Below are positions 35,712 to 47,761 of a stretch of 64,000 nt of DNA, one piece after another. The stretch is taken from assembly GCA_008973525.1 (NCBI GenBank), contig WACJ01000061.1, positions 744,001 to 808,000 on the forward strand, in the 5' to 3' direction. The stretch comes from Stenopsyche tienmushanensis (taxonomy: Eukaryota > Arthropoda > Insecta > Trichoptera > Stenopsychidae). A program made the position numbers and the translations under genes. Within the stretch, counting starts at the first letter, position 1. Every line of letters starts with the position of its first letter. The notes beneath the pieces were generated by a model. The model did no database searches and had not been told where the DNA came from. It was given only the letters and a program-made list of their open reading frames with translations.

Positions 35712-36552
35712 ATCTTGTATGATGAGTGAATCAGAAGATGCTTATTATTTTTATACTGATAAACGCATCAGAATCATACTCATTACGTGAACGATTTAGA
35801 TTAACGTACGTCGAACGATATTCCAGATCAGGATGTTAATTGATATCACATTCTGCTTTTCTCGTGTGCCCCGAGATGCGGCTGCGATGAATCAGCAAAT
35901 TTAAATATGAATTTTCATGTAAATCGCACTCAGAATATTGCCAATTGTAAACCCATCATCGTTGCGGAAGTTCATTTTAATTAATTATAAGAGAATAAAA
36001 TATTTTAATCCGGTGTTTCGTCGGTCTAACTTTGTATTGTGCGCGCCCGTGTAATTAACGTCGCTTCTGTTGGCTTTGTAGACCGAAGTTGATATAAATT
36101 GAAAACCTCCATTAAGTCGAACCAACAAAACGAATACATTATGTATGCGGCTCTTTCATTTTCAATACATTTTTTATGTTCAAATAATGCCACGCTGAAA
36201 TTAGTATGGCGAAACTTGGTTTTGTGCGGACGATTGTTTAATTTAAGCCTGCAGTGTAATCTCAGCGGCGATGTGTACTTACTGTGTATATAAATAATTA
36301 TGAAATATGTGCTTATAAAGATTTTTTTACGCGGTGCCCAAAAACAGTTTTAGTGTTTTTATTAAATGTCTTAATACGACTTTATCTGAATTAATTTAAT
36401 CAATTATGCCCGGTGCACACGAGCGTGGTTTCTTTTGCATGGTTTACCAGCATGCCGATGATTGTAGTGAAGTGACCACATATTTAGGCTCATAATCAAA
36501 ATTTGTCATACAAAGTTTTCGTACATATAAAATATGATTTGAAACACAGCAA
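35712..36552. other. Non-coding stretch, nothing recognised
   Basis: AT-rich DNA, one 64-codon ORF. No repeat recognised. A segment at 36406-36425 (GCCCGGTGCACACGAGCG) resembles one near 19788 (GCCTGGTTCACACGAGGC) but the match is too short to call a family. Confidence 0.5.
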
Positions 36553-37128
36553 TCATTTAGTGTTGAGAAGATGTCTCGTAAGTGATTGTGAGCCTAATTT
36601 TTTACCAACAAAAACGATTGTCAACAATGTATTATAATCTTTCATTAAGGTAATCAGAGTTATTCTGCCAAGGACAACATCTTTATTCAAAAACTGTGAT
36701 GAGATACCCAGTATTTGGAAAAATCGTAAAAAGTTGCTAGTCACAAAGTCTTCTATGCTTTTTTCAGTGATGTCTTCAACATCAATACTTTTTCTTTCTG
36801 GACATTCTTCTACATTTTCGATTTTTAGTGCATTAGTCATATTTTTCTTATCTTGAACTGAAAGGTTGTCGTCAAAATATGTAAATGACACCAACTCTTC
36901 TGACAAGTACCATAAATGGTTCAATATTTTTTCATGGCGACTTTCAAATAATGCAAGATCTTTTAATTATTATAAGTCATTTCTCGGTGCTGAATATCCG
37001 ACAGGGGCTGGAAACCAGTATTTTGTATATATTATGACTGTGAAAAAACATATATCTTTCATTGCTTTCTTTTCCTTTTTCGTCAGTTTAACTGATGTTA
37101 AAATAGGAAAATCTTCAAGCAATATATA
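36553..37128 (-). pseudogene. Degenerate gene of an uncharacterised transposon-associated family
   Basis: A single minus frame runs from about 37128 to 36553, broken only by two adjacent stops near 36972. It reads LEDFPILTSVKLTKKEKKAM, then IYTKYWFPAPVGYSAPRNDL, the two stops, then LKDLALFESRHEKILNHLWY followed by LSEELVSFTYFDDNLSVQDK. The last 60 codons include EDFVTSNFLRFFQILGIS and LMKDYNTLLT. The pattern (YxKYWF.AP...APRNDL, HLWYLSEELV..FFD, DF..N.L.FF..LGI...FL, YN.LLT) matches, as I recall it, a large uncharacterised protein family seen in insect and cnidarian genomes that behaves like a repeat. I know no catalytic assignment for it. The continuity of one frame across stops is strong evidence that this was protein coding. 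It could also be a decayed host paralogue. Confidence 0.65.
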
Positions 37129-39294
37129 GCTTTAACGATTCATTTAGCACAGTGAAAACCAGCAAGTCTTCTAAGTATGCTCGTCTGCATTAGGTATTAG
37201 GCTAATATGTGAAAATTAGAAATTACCACTATTTGGGATGGGTTTGAAGCTTTGTAGACAAAGAAAAATTGAATGGACGAAGTTCTTATATCAGTGCAAA
37301 ATTTAAAAAAATGCCAAAGAAAAAAGAAAGCTATTTATTGTCGTTATTATTTCATAAAATAAATGAAGAAGATTTTGGCGAGAGGGATTTTTTTTTATTA
37401 AGGACTCATATTCGGCGACGAATTAATTTATTATGTCTGAAAAATAACACCATTACTTATTAAGAAAGCCCAAAAAAACTGCTCAACTTTCAAGCAATGC
37501 AAATGAAAAATAAAATGTTTAATTCTCATTTGCATTGTAGATTTTTATTCGACCAATACTGGCAACGAGCGCTGAACTCCGATGCCGAAACTGCCACACG
37601 TTTTCTCCGAATAAAAGGACTTGGTGCCGCAATTTCAGTATTTTTTCATTAAATTTAACGCCATCGTCGGACCCTACGCTTCTTGCTTTTTTTTCAAATG
37701 GCTGCAAATTTTAATAAAAACTTTAATTTCGCTCATCTGCCTCTGCTCTCGCGTTGTTCTCGTGTACTAATATCCTCGTATAATGCTGAAATATGAAACG
37801 CGAACACTGCATGACTTTTCATCGCTCCAGAACTAATAAATCGTCCCGTATCACGATTTTCGACAAAGGCAAAAAGGTGTATTCGGCTTATGGCGGGCTC
37901 GACATTTTAGGGGTTAAAATGCGAATCGGTACGATTCCGATGACTAATGTCCGCTGATATAATGGCGAAGTTGGTTCGTTTATTTTTTTGCGATTTCCGA
38001 ACTGACGAACGTGGGCTTATAATCTGCGAGTTTATTATCCAGTGTGCTCGTTCGCCTTTCTTAATTATGGTCAAGATAGGAACGAAGGGAGGTGGGCTGT
38101 GCGTGACTAGGGAAAACCTGCTTGCATGCTCCACTTCTCTTTCACGAATTATTTATTCAACTTTTCGTATCGTCAAGACGAAATTTGTCAGACAATTTAT
38201 ACAATTAGTGTTCCCATGAAAATGCTAATCCAAACTACTTTGTATTGTGAACGATCGAAAACCAACCCTCGGAGAATTCGGCTTTGCAGCAACCGCCACA
38301 CCAAATATGCCAATTTCAATAATCCGCATAAATCATAACTTCATTATATCATACCATTGGCTATTTAGCTGGATCAGAATTTGATAATTTTTCAGGTAGT
38401 TTTGGTGTAGGTCAATCTAATCTCACTGAATAATATATTAATTTGAAAGTGGGTCAGTAATGAAATTTCGGTCGAATATTCTGGCTAGGGGGCCGACAAG
38501 AGTAACCCAATTATTTCAGCGAGGTCGCTGAACGACCCGTGAATCACATATCGCCGAACATTGCCTTATATGTATTTGAATAGCATGCGGATTTGAATAC
38601 ACAAATTCAAGCATTTATTTTTTTGCAAAATAATGGTCGAACAACGTGACGACGCTATGAGATAATTATTTTTTATTTATTATGCACAAATCGTATTACA
38701 TAATCGAGATCATATAATACTTAAAGCATAATCCATTCTAGGATCGAACTATAGAATAAGCGCCGTAAGGTGGAGGATGATAGCCATTACTTCAAGTGCA
38801 AGATTATCGACAAGCTGCTTCCTCAAGAATGATCAAGGTCAGCTTGACGACTTATCACGAGGAAAGCTTATTTTCTCCCCGCCGCTCGGTCTTTATACCA
38901 GCTGAAATAAGGGGCGAAATCTCGACTCTTCTAGTTTTTATTTATACTTATGCAATTATTACTACAAAGCTTATTCTTTCTCATTTTGTAGCTACTATTT
39001 AAAAGCTTTGAAAGTTGCAATACTTCAATCAAGTTCCCGTGCTACAGATTTAGCCACGTCTATCGAAACCCTAGCCACCTTGCATCGAAAGGAGATAACG
39101 TTTATTTAGCAATTATTAACGTAAACTATTTATAGACTAAAAGTCAGCTTTGTAGATTTTAATTTAATGTCGGTATGTACGATTATTCAGTTTCGAGAAT
39201 TGTTATAAATGTCCGCAACGTTGAAAGGTTGACAGACTGTCTTCATCATCATTATAGTGCAGCCACAAACAGTCCACTGCAGAACTAAGACCGT
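37129..39294. other. Non-coding stretch, nothing recognised
   Basis: Short ORFs (62-90 codons) on both strands around 37269-38338 and 38796-39002, without domains. No repeat family members. Confidence 0.5.
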
Positions 39295-39934
39295 TAGGGA
39301 ATCTAATCCCGAGCCAAAATTTCGATCCCGGGATTTCGGGATTGCAATAGACCATCCCGGGTTCAGTCCCGGAATCCCGGAATCGGGATTTTCAATAGTT
39401 TAGGAATTACATTGATAAACTTTATCAAAAATTATTAATAAGTCCATTTATTTAATTTAACAAATAATTTGAAGGCGAAAGAATTTTATTTATTTTAAAA
39501 AAAGATAAAAATACAATTCAAAAATAGATAAAAAAAACTAAAAAATCAAATGTTGTTTTGAAAATATGCCCGAAGTAACATTAAACATCGAGTGATTTGT
39601 CATTTAGTCTGGATCTGATTTTGGTAGCCATTAAATGCTAGTTCGAATTGATGACAGCGTGAGCCCCCATTTTTATATAATACCATCAATGTAACTTATA
39701 AAATTTCATATTTCACATCGATATTCTCGTTATTAGAGTCGAGGGGTAGTAAATACATCACCGGTAGGGAAACGTTAATATAACAATTTGAAAAAAACAT
39801 ATATGTACTGTATATATTTATACCTAGATTATACAGTTATTGCCCCTAGGCATTGCCTAAGCTTGCTAATTAGTATTTACGCCACTGTTTCCGAGCGTCC
39901 AGATTTCGCCGAGAATGTCTCGATTTAGTAGCAT
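39295..39934 (-). mobile_element. hAT-family element copy 5, internally deleted and end-truncated
   Basis: Begins TAGGGAATCTAATCCCGAGCC and keeps the CCCGGG cluster (39320-39395), the 3' non-coding part and short pieces of the dimerisation region. The core of that domain is deleted near 39630, and further sequence is missing near 39700. It ends within the 5' block (CTCGATTTAGTAGC) before the distal terminus. Repeat G starts within about 20 bp. Confidence 0.83.
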
Positions 39935-39944
39935 TCAACATGCA

Positions 39945-40430
39945 AAATTATTCTAGGCTACCTCATTGATTTTACTGAAAAAGGCTTTCTGGAGTACAAA
40001 TAGTCCAATCCCTATTTTCTACTACCAGGCTAGGGTGAAGTCCTACGTTACGCAAAAACCTGATGACGTCGAACCTCGTCGTCTTCAGGGGCTTGCAATC
40101 TTCATCGCGGCTGTCTCACGTCTTAGTCTAAAGGCCCTCGACGAGAAGGACTAGAGCGTCCACCCCTCAGTAGCGATGGGGCTCCACAGTCCCGAGACCG
40201 ACTCGCAGCATACGAGACGGAAATCGATGCGACGCGGCGTTTTTTTTTACCATTTGTGATACGGCGACGTTCACGAGGCGAAGGCTTTCAAATGATGTGA
40301 ATGTAACGCGAAATTAACCCATGGCGGTAGATGAAGTTTGCACGTCAACAATTAACACAACCAGTCCACAAGGCTCCCCTGATACAATAGGCAGTTTATT
40401 CGTCTTGCAACCCTTAGTATCGGATGCAAA
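39945..40430 (+). repeat. Repeat G copy 5 (longest)
   Basis: Includes the CATTGATTTTACTGAAAAAG block, CTAGGGTGAAGTCCTACGTT, TCGACGAGAAGGACTAGAG, GACTCGCAGCATACGAGACG, and ATTCGTCTTGCAACCC, each shared with at least one other copy. This copy orders the fragments into one family of at least 290 bp plus a 190-bp segment (40215-40397) not seen in copy 4. ORF 39966-40154 runs through it. No recognisable protein. Confidence 0.65.
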
Positions 40431-42839
40431 GTCCGAAAAACACATAAAAAACGACCCGCTTTAACAACCAAAAATCGATAATAAACGACAGAAATTATAT
40501 CCTTTTGCATTATTATAATTATTCAAAAATAATCGCGAATTATTCCCACGCTACAGTAGACTGTAACTTTCCTGATTTGCATAGTATAAACATTGAATGA
40601 AACAAAAATTAGCTTTTTGTAGAAAAGTGGAAAATTTCGATTACTGCCTCTTGTACTATATAATACCAAAAGAATCAATTTATGATGACATTTAATCGAT
40701 AAAAATATCACTGAATATAATAAGATATTGTAAATGTATCGATTATTCAATATTTTATATCGTAAAACCCATCCAATACATTGTGATTGTATCATCATGA
40801 CTTTCATATAAAAACAGTCTTGGCAGCATTGTATAGAAACTTGCAAAAATGTTATTGTTTGATCATAAAATTATTTTATAATTAATGGTTGAAGCAATTT
40901 AACACGCGGCGTTTTCAGATTTATGATATGATCGTCATTAAGCGTTTAAAATCGAAAGAATCGGTTGCGACGCGAATTCGCATCGCGAATTCTTCTCACT
41001 CGTCGTTTGATTGAATAAGTTACGCATTTTTTTGTCATGCGCTGATAAATATCATATGATTTTATCGTCAAATGAATTTTTTTAATTTTTATTAGTCATT
41101 AATACAAAAATCAGGATGGAAAGTCGATGAAAGCGTGCTTCCTCCACACGATTTTGCAATTCAACAACGACACGTTCATTAAGTGCGAAAATCATGCCAT
41201 ATCGTCAAACATACAATTTCAGGCGCGATTCGTGAATCGATTTTAAATCAACCGTTAATTTCATGTATCCCTAGAATATTATAATGTTCTGTTGTATTCG
41301 ATCTGATGTTTGTCATTTTTTGTTGCAGGTAATTGAAGATGAATCGACATTGAATCGTGGCACAGATGTGAATTTAAGGAATCGGTCGGAGCGTTTTATG
41401 GAGAATGGCGTCATTTCGGAAACATTTATGTTGATTTTATTTAAGTCGAGTTCTACTTTTATATCTCGGGCGTTATTTATGGCCGATATAAGTAGTGTTG
41501 CGTTGTTGCAAATGCGTATTCAACAAATCGGCGTACACACAAGCGCCGGCCGTTGGGAAAGACTTGGACGATGCACGAAGGCCGCGGCAAAATCAGATAC
41601 TGGAGTTTGTACATCGGCAGCGTATTTAAATGTAGGTATTATGGCTTTCGGCGGAATAAAACTTTTTTTATGATTCGGACGGTTTGGTCGTGAAAGCCTT
41701 TTTTATATTAAAAAGTTAGCATCGAGGCGCATCCGAGCTCACGGGTCAGTAAGTAATCCGCTTTTTTCCCGGACGCACATATAAATTTGGATGGTATCTG
41801 CGATGTGCCACCAACATTGGGCGCATCAATTCGCATAGATTCCATTTCCTGGCGGGCGTCCCTTTTTTGAGGACCGCACGTTTCTTTCGGGAGCATATTA
41901 TGCCCGGGCTCGGATTTATCTCTCGCGGGCCATTAGGCAATCGAAGCGATGCCGTACAGAGCAGGCAAGGAAGTTCCGCGCAGGTAAATAATACATTGTG
42001 ATAAGTTTTTTGTTCCCGGTTTTTATCGGTGGCGATGAAAGAGTTTGATTTAGTCCCCGAACACGCACGCAGCATCCCGGTAATAATTCTCGTCCCTTTT
42101 TTCTCGCGGAATAGGCACTTTCTGCTTTCTGCGGCGGAACTGCGATGACGATGGCGCTTTTTTTGCGCGCCAAACTTTCCCGCGATAAGCGACGCCGCAT
42201 CGTTACTTTCGGGATCGATAGACGTCAACGTTTTTACTACCCCCTTCGTAATTTTCCAATATCTCTACTGCTTTGAGGAGAGGGGGGGGGGCAACTTTTG
42301 TTTTTTCTCAATTTAAGGGACATGTATTTTCGCGATTCTTTTTCACTGTATTATGCTAGATGCCATGTTCTGCATACAAACAGTCACTTAAACAATAAAT
42401 ATCTGAACTAGTATCCTTACTCCAATTTATTTCATAAAGAGGAAGTTTCTTTTAAATGCTCAACATTTTAATAATTTTTAAACTAAACAAAAGCATGACG
42501 ACGTCGTCTACCATTTGTGTTCCTATAGGAATATGATCCCTGATCCCATTGATCCCGCTATACGAGACCATGCCAGCTCGCTCAACAAAAGTGCAAGGTG
42601 CAAAACCTGAACGTAATATCCATGTCCGCGAGGACAAGCTCATTCTCAACTTCTAGTTGGGAGAAACTAGCTAGATTTTGTAAAATAAAATAAAAACACT
42701 AGCTTAGATATATACATATATAGACTAGATAAAATAAATAATTAAAATAGATAAATATATACGTTGTATGGGTGAGGGGAAGTCCAGTCTCGTTCGCGAC
42801 CTCATTTAGTGCGAGCTACCAAAGTAGTCTCTGGGGGTG
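40431..42839. other. Unassigned stretch; GC-richer block 41500-42250
   Basis: ORFs at 41284-41673 (+, 129 codons), 41746-42228 (minus, 160 codons) and 41916-42200 (minus, other frame) overlap GC-richer DNA. Two minus frames are open over the same 280 bases, which argues that openness reflects composition rather than selection; neither shows a domain. TGTTGCAG at 41324-41331 resembles a splice acceptor. A run of ten G lies at 42282-42291. Confidence 0.35.
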
Positions 42840-42975
42840 TTTTTGTGAATATGGAGATCATATATCGTAGTAGCCACAAGGTTTGTGTGTCCAACCGGTC
42901 CGCCTTTCAGACCGTTAACACTTCGAATGAACGCCTCGCGATCGGACGCCATGCCCGGGCATGTCCACAGAACGT
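42840..42975 (-). repeat. Repeat E copy 4
   Basis: Reverse complement of the repeat E 3' part: GTAGCCACAAGGTTTGTGTG, then the decayed hairpin CCGGTCCGCCTTTCAGACCG, then GAACGCCTCGCGATCGGACG, and CCATGCCCGGGCATG, itself a palindrome. The ORF at 42806-42988 is this repeat translated. Confidence 0.68.
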
Positions 42976-43175
42976 CCCATAGGAACACTTGAAAACTTTA
43001 ATATTGAAAGCAATACCAAAACTTAATACCATGTTGGAAATTACCTTTCATAACCGAGATCCTTCACCTATCATTTGCTCGCTGCCACTCATAGAACGCG
43101 ATAGAAGACAATTTCTTGTTTGTAAATATAGGGTGCGGCAGGGAAACTACCTTGTTTTTATTGTGTTTTAAAAAT

Positions 43176-43510
43176 CGCCTATTTGCGAGCGAATTCCTGT
43201 GATTCAGAAAGAGCATTCATACGTGTTGAGCTCGGAGACAGAGGCGGAGTATCTTGCACGTTGAGTTTAACCCAAATTTATCGACTAATAATGACATGTA
43301 AATGAATCGATTTAAAGTGTATTGTTTATGTTTACTCGAAGAAATGACCGAATATTGTGTGCTATCGACGCTGTTTATTTATTTATGTACATGCTTCATA
43401 CACGCTGCGACGTTCCTGACAGATAAGTGGATTTGTGCGATGATAATTGGCGGTCAAGTAAATATAGCATCTAAGTTTTTGATTATTTTAAATTAGCTCT
43501 CTACTCAAAG
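43176..43510 (+). repeat. Repeat B copy 3
   Basis: Begins CGCCTATTTGCGAGCGAATT, an end shared with copy 4 in reverse, then AGAAAGAGCATTCATACGTG, GCTTCATACACGCTGCGACG, GCATCTAAGTTTTTGATTAT and the terminus CTACTCAAAG. The ORF at 43302-43496 lies within it and has no domain. Confidence 0.78.
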
Positions 43511-45079
43511 GATTGAAGTGGCCTCCGGTCTATGCATTGGGATAGTCGAGTTCTCAAGTTTCTCTCCGATTTTTCCAGCATATCGATGGGTATGTTGTCT
43601 AAAGCAGCATGAATATTGTTCTTCAATTGAGCCCCGGCTCTTGAAAAGTCGATGTAAACCAGGAATTTCAGATAGCCTCGAATTTACGCCGAATCTCACA
43701 TGAATGATGCCATATTCGTTATTGGTTTTCCATAGTAGATAATTTTAGGGATAATTGAGTTTAATGCGATAGTTCTCATCGCTTTCTACACATGGCTGAT
43801 TTAGGATGAGATTATTTTGAGAATTTATGAGGAAGCGACGAAATTATGATTATTTTTAAATGATATTTTAATTATGGTTACGAATCAGTTACGCATTGAT
43901 GGCCCTGTCCGGCTTTTTAATCGTCTCAGTATTTACATTTTCAGTTCCAGGAAATCGAAATAAACCTGGAACGATCAATCAAAATATACCACCGCTTGGT
44001 CAATACTAATATCGATTTTTAAATATTTGTATGTAATTTTCTTATATATCGTAGACTCGCTTTATGCAGCGACAGAACATAAATTCATGTTTGATTATAA
44101 TGCACATCAACTCTTATAATGATAGCATTTAGATAGTTATCCTCGACGTAGTTTTTAATTTAATCCTCGTCCGAAAATAAGCCATTTTGATTATCTTTAT
44201 GCATAGCACCATATTGCGAAAGAAAATAACTATATTCGACATCATATCATCAAAATGCATTCGAATAACTCGAAAAAACATATAATGGTACCCAATTATA
44301 ATATTATATTACATATACTCATAAAAAGCGTGCCATTCAAATTTATTTTGACAATTTCTCTTTCGTTTGTATTGCGAAATGAATAAGTGCGCTTTCATAT
44401 GTAGCATTGATTTAAAATTGCGTACATCTTTTGAAAGCAATCCCGCAGAGCTAAGGGTTAACGAAGCGAAATTCTTCGCTAATTCAATCTGTCGAATATG
44501 TGTCAATTTCGTCGTAACTATGCAAGACTTTATTCACGTTGCATTAACAGCTTACAAGGTTTTTTGTTAACAATCAATTTGTGTCCATTTCGTATGTATG
44601 TCAACTCGTTGATGGACTTATCCATATTTGTTTTAGTCGAAATCTCCACACTGCTTTTGTGGCGTCGGATGAACAAATATTGGATTTCATATTATTTCGA
44701 AATACAATATTGGCTTTTTACAAACATCTTTTCATGTTCCATTGAATATCGTAAAATATCATTGGTTGAATAGCATGCACTTAAAATGGGCATTTTCCGC
44801 AAAACGTCGGCGATACGCCATTGCAACATAGGATCTTTGTGAAAATCTGTGGAAAAAATGTTAGGTGTTTTGTTTTGCGCGTCTTTGAAGCCTTCATCTA
44901 CATACAAATTGAAATGACCGCGATAGCCGATTTGACTACGTTCATTTTTATAAATAAATTCAAAATAGAATGAGGCTTTTGAAATGTCGTCGAAAAACTC
45001 ATGGAGAAATACAAATAGAATAAAAATGGGAACGTATTTTTATATTCTAAAATATACGACACGAAAATGAATACGCATA
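43511..45079. other. Non-coding stretch, nothing recognised
   Basis: Overlapping short ORFs at 43505-43703, 44309-44570 and 44498-44907 show no domain. No repeats recognised. Confidence 0.5.
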
Positions 45080-45211
45080 CACTCGGGTCTGTTTTTATGC
45101 GATTTTGAAGTTATGCGGTTTTCAAAAATAATGAATCCAATCCCTCAGTTTTCTATGTAGTTCAAATCTTTTTTTATGCGGATTTTTATCGCCTAAAAAC
45201 AGACCCAAGTG
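45080..45211. mobile_element. Repeat D copy 3: 132-bp TA-flanked MITE
   Basis: The left terminus CACTCGGGTCTGTTTTTATG and the right terminus in reverse complement CACTTGGGTCTGTTTTTAGG match with 2 mismatches in 23. Both are flanked by TA (45078-45079, 45212-45213), the target duplication of Tc1/mariner-type elements. The interior carries TTATGCGGTTTTCAAAAATA and a CTATGTAGTTCAAATC block shared with the copies at 5306 and 22639. It encodes nothing and would need a transposase in trans. Confidence 0.78.
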
Positions 45212-45934
45212 TATATAGCTTCAATTTGACATTTAAAAAAGTCGATAAAATGAGACTCATTGATAAAATATTATCCTCGATTAATGCCATAGTTGCAACA
45301 TTCTTCGACTGAGATTTAACCCCATATCACCTAAAATCGTGCGAATTTAAAATTCTTTCACAAAATTACAATCATATTTTTACCTTGTCTGACTTAAGAG
45401 CCGCTTTCAGATTAAACGTTGGAATGTAAGTGCTTTTAAATTCTACACAATGAACAATATATTAATTAGATTTAAGAATTTCGTGCTGGGGAATTCTCCC
45501 ATTGTAAATTTTATAGCTGGATATTATCTCACTTGGTGGCCCGATCGTCATATAAATTTAAAAGAGTTAACATGATTTTGTCTGCGTTTAAACGGTATTT
45601 GATTTCGCCAACCAAGCTTATGAATTTTTTAAATTCATTTTGGTCAAAAATAATATATTTACACTATCTTACATCGCTTTTCCTAATACGTCTTGTTATG
45701 AAATTATAACTCTAATATTACTTATAAATTCTATACATATGACAAATCAAGTAAAACTCGTAAATCCATCTTAGGTTTCGTGTTTTAAGCATATCAGAGA
45801 TGCATTAGATTCAATGTGTGTTAAAATTCGCTAGTTTAACTTATATCAGATGTACCCAGACAAAAGGTCGTTTTTATACATTAAATTTATTCTTCATAAA
45901 AAAAAATATTTATAATGATTATGGGGGTTGCTGC
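45212..45934. other. Non-coding stretch, nothing recognised
   Basis: AT-rich sequence without ORFs over 60 codons or repeats. Confidence 0.55.
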
Positions 45935-46491
45935 TTGTATTCTGTCCAGTTGATTGGAGTATTTTTCAGCTATGATTATTTCTTCGGATTTTAGCAATTC
46001 AAAATAAATTATACTATGAATATCCCACTAAACAGACAATAGAACCTTTTTCGTAGTAAGATCTGATTTAGGAGTTGTTTTTGGTACCTGCTGTGCCGAT
46101 AGCCATTGCTTTTTGGGTCGCTTATCTTCGTACATAACGCATTTCTTGTAAACTTCTTTGAACATTGAACCATTGATATCCGTTCTTCTTGTTTCATTCT
46201 TCGTCATTTCTTGAATGAAAAACTTTGGATTGGCTTCGATATCTGAAGCTATGTGATCGATAATTTTAGGAGACTCACTTCTTGGTTTGTCTACTAAGGA
46301 AAAATTGCGCGATTTAAAATGTATTTCTGGCATTGTTGAACCGACAGAATTTCACCATAAATGGCACAAATGCTTTTATTTGCGTAGTCGACTAAAAGGC
46401 TATCTAAGTTACTCATTAAAAAACGCCCTTTTTTCTGGGTACCCTTAATATTTGCCATTCTAATTCCATTGAGGATATTGAAGATGTTCAA
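45935..46491 (-). pseudogene. mariner-family transposase, degenerate (N-terminal two thirds)
   Basis: Read on the minus strand, the 5' ORF (46491-46294) ends in NKSICAIYGEILSVQQCQK, matching the mariner N-terminal helix-turn-helix block (IC..YGE...S...CQ.WF..F). The next frame gives FKSRNFSLVDKPRSESPK, then IIDHIASDIEANPKF, matching the (S)GNFSLxDKPRSGRP linker and second HTH. After an internal deletion it reads VMYEDKRPKKQWLSAQQ, then TTKKVLLSV, a stop in place of the first Trp of WWD, then WDIHSIIYFELL, where the Asp is the first catalytic residue. It fades at KYSNQLDRIQAA near 45940, so the second and third catalytic Asp are missing. Frameshifts, a stop and deletions make it inactive. Terminal repeats were not found. 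Confidence 0.85.
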
Positions 46492-47761
46492 CCAAAAGTG
46501 AGAGCGCTCTTATTAGCGATTTGAGGGATACAATGGAGTGGAGTTTGTAACACTTGGGACTGAAACCCTGTAAATGTCACCAACAGGAGACGCTCTCTTT
46601 CATAAGCTCGCTAAAATCGATGTCTTATACGGAATCTGAGAGACATAATCTCCCAACATCTGGTGTCAAGACCTCATTATCGTCGAGAATATCTTGTTTG
46701 CAGCATCCATGTGTGCACGTGGCATCGCTGATGCATTCAGAAATTGATATGTACGCACTCTTGGTCGATAAGAATAGACTGTTATTGGGCGGTTGTTTGT
46801 CCCGAGTATATTCGGCTCGCTGACGTAGACGATTTTACTTTCGTTGAGGCTATTTAAAAATGCAGTTGATATTTGTTGCGTGGTTCCCGATCTGCATTTT
46901 GCATAAATTGTGCGAGCACGCTCACATTTGTTTGTGTGCGCGATGGTAAATTAATTCAAGCCCTCGCATATCTGATTGAACATAAATTGGCCTGGCCTAG
47001 AACACAGAAGCGCGTTATCTAACCGACATGCTGGAGTGTCGTGGCTATCTCCACAATCGCGCCATTTTACCGACAAACGTTCACGGCAGCTCCGGAGGAA
47101 TGCCTCGTGTGGTAACTGGGTTTGCGCAAAACGCTCCCATTACCGCTCTATTACCGCGCGTTATTAACTTATCGTGGACATCCATCATCCAGTGGATCAC
47201 AAATAAGCTGAAGATTTTACAGCACCGTATTAACTCTATCGCCGCCGTGTGCGCGCTGGAAGTGGTTAATGATCTTAGCGCGCAGCGGGAGATGCGTCGG
47301 GCTGTGGCCCAGACCGTGCGTTGCATTCGGCTATCATCCATCATTTCTTTCTTCATAATTTAATACCCGTTTAATAATTCTCTGCTTCTTACAATAGATC
47401 CATAACAATCACGGTACGCAACAGACCACACTTGGTTCAACACTTTGAAAGCAGATTAACCATAAAAAATGATTATAACTTATGAGCTATCCAATACAAA
47501 CCTCATTTTATAAACATAAAGAAAAGCATATGTGATATAAAGGCTAAAAAAATGGATATATAAGATTCAGGCGTCTATTCAAAAATATAGGATTCATTAC
47601 ATAAATAGACATTATACCACACGCACATGGATGGAATAAAACTACCTAAATGAAGAATGCCGAGCAAATATGACGTAATTTGATAAAATTTGATATCCTT
47701 TTTAAGCTAAATTTGCAAGTAAGAAGAATGATCGTTTGGTATTATAATTTGATATAGAACG
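46492..47761. other. Unassigned stretch with a GC-richer block at 46980-47340
   Basis: 47028-47363 (+, 111 codons) and the opposite frame 47081-47356 (minus, 91 codons) are both open in CpG-rich DNA that contrasts with the flanks. The plus-strand product has helical-looking charged segments (LEVVNDLSAQREMRRAV), but I recognise no family. Candidate exon or foreign fragment; low confidence. ORF 46554-46823 shows nothing. Confidence 0.35.

Noticed and set aside
41746..42228. 160-codon minus ORF as a gene
   Set aside because: A second minus frame (41916-42200) is open over the same DNA, which points to base composition as the cause, and no family is recognised.
42282..42291. Ten-G run as a quadruplex element
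   Set aside because: A single run without partner runs nearby; simple homopolymer.
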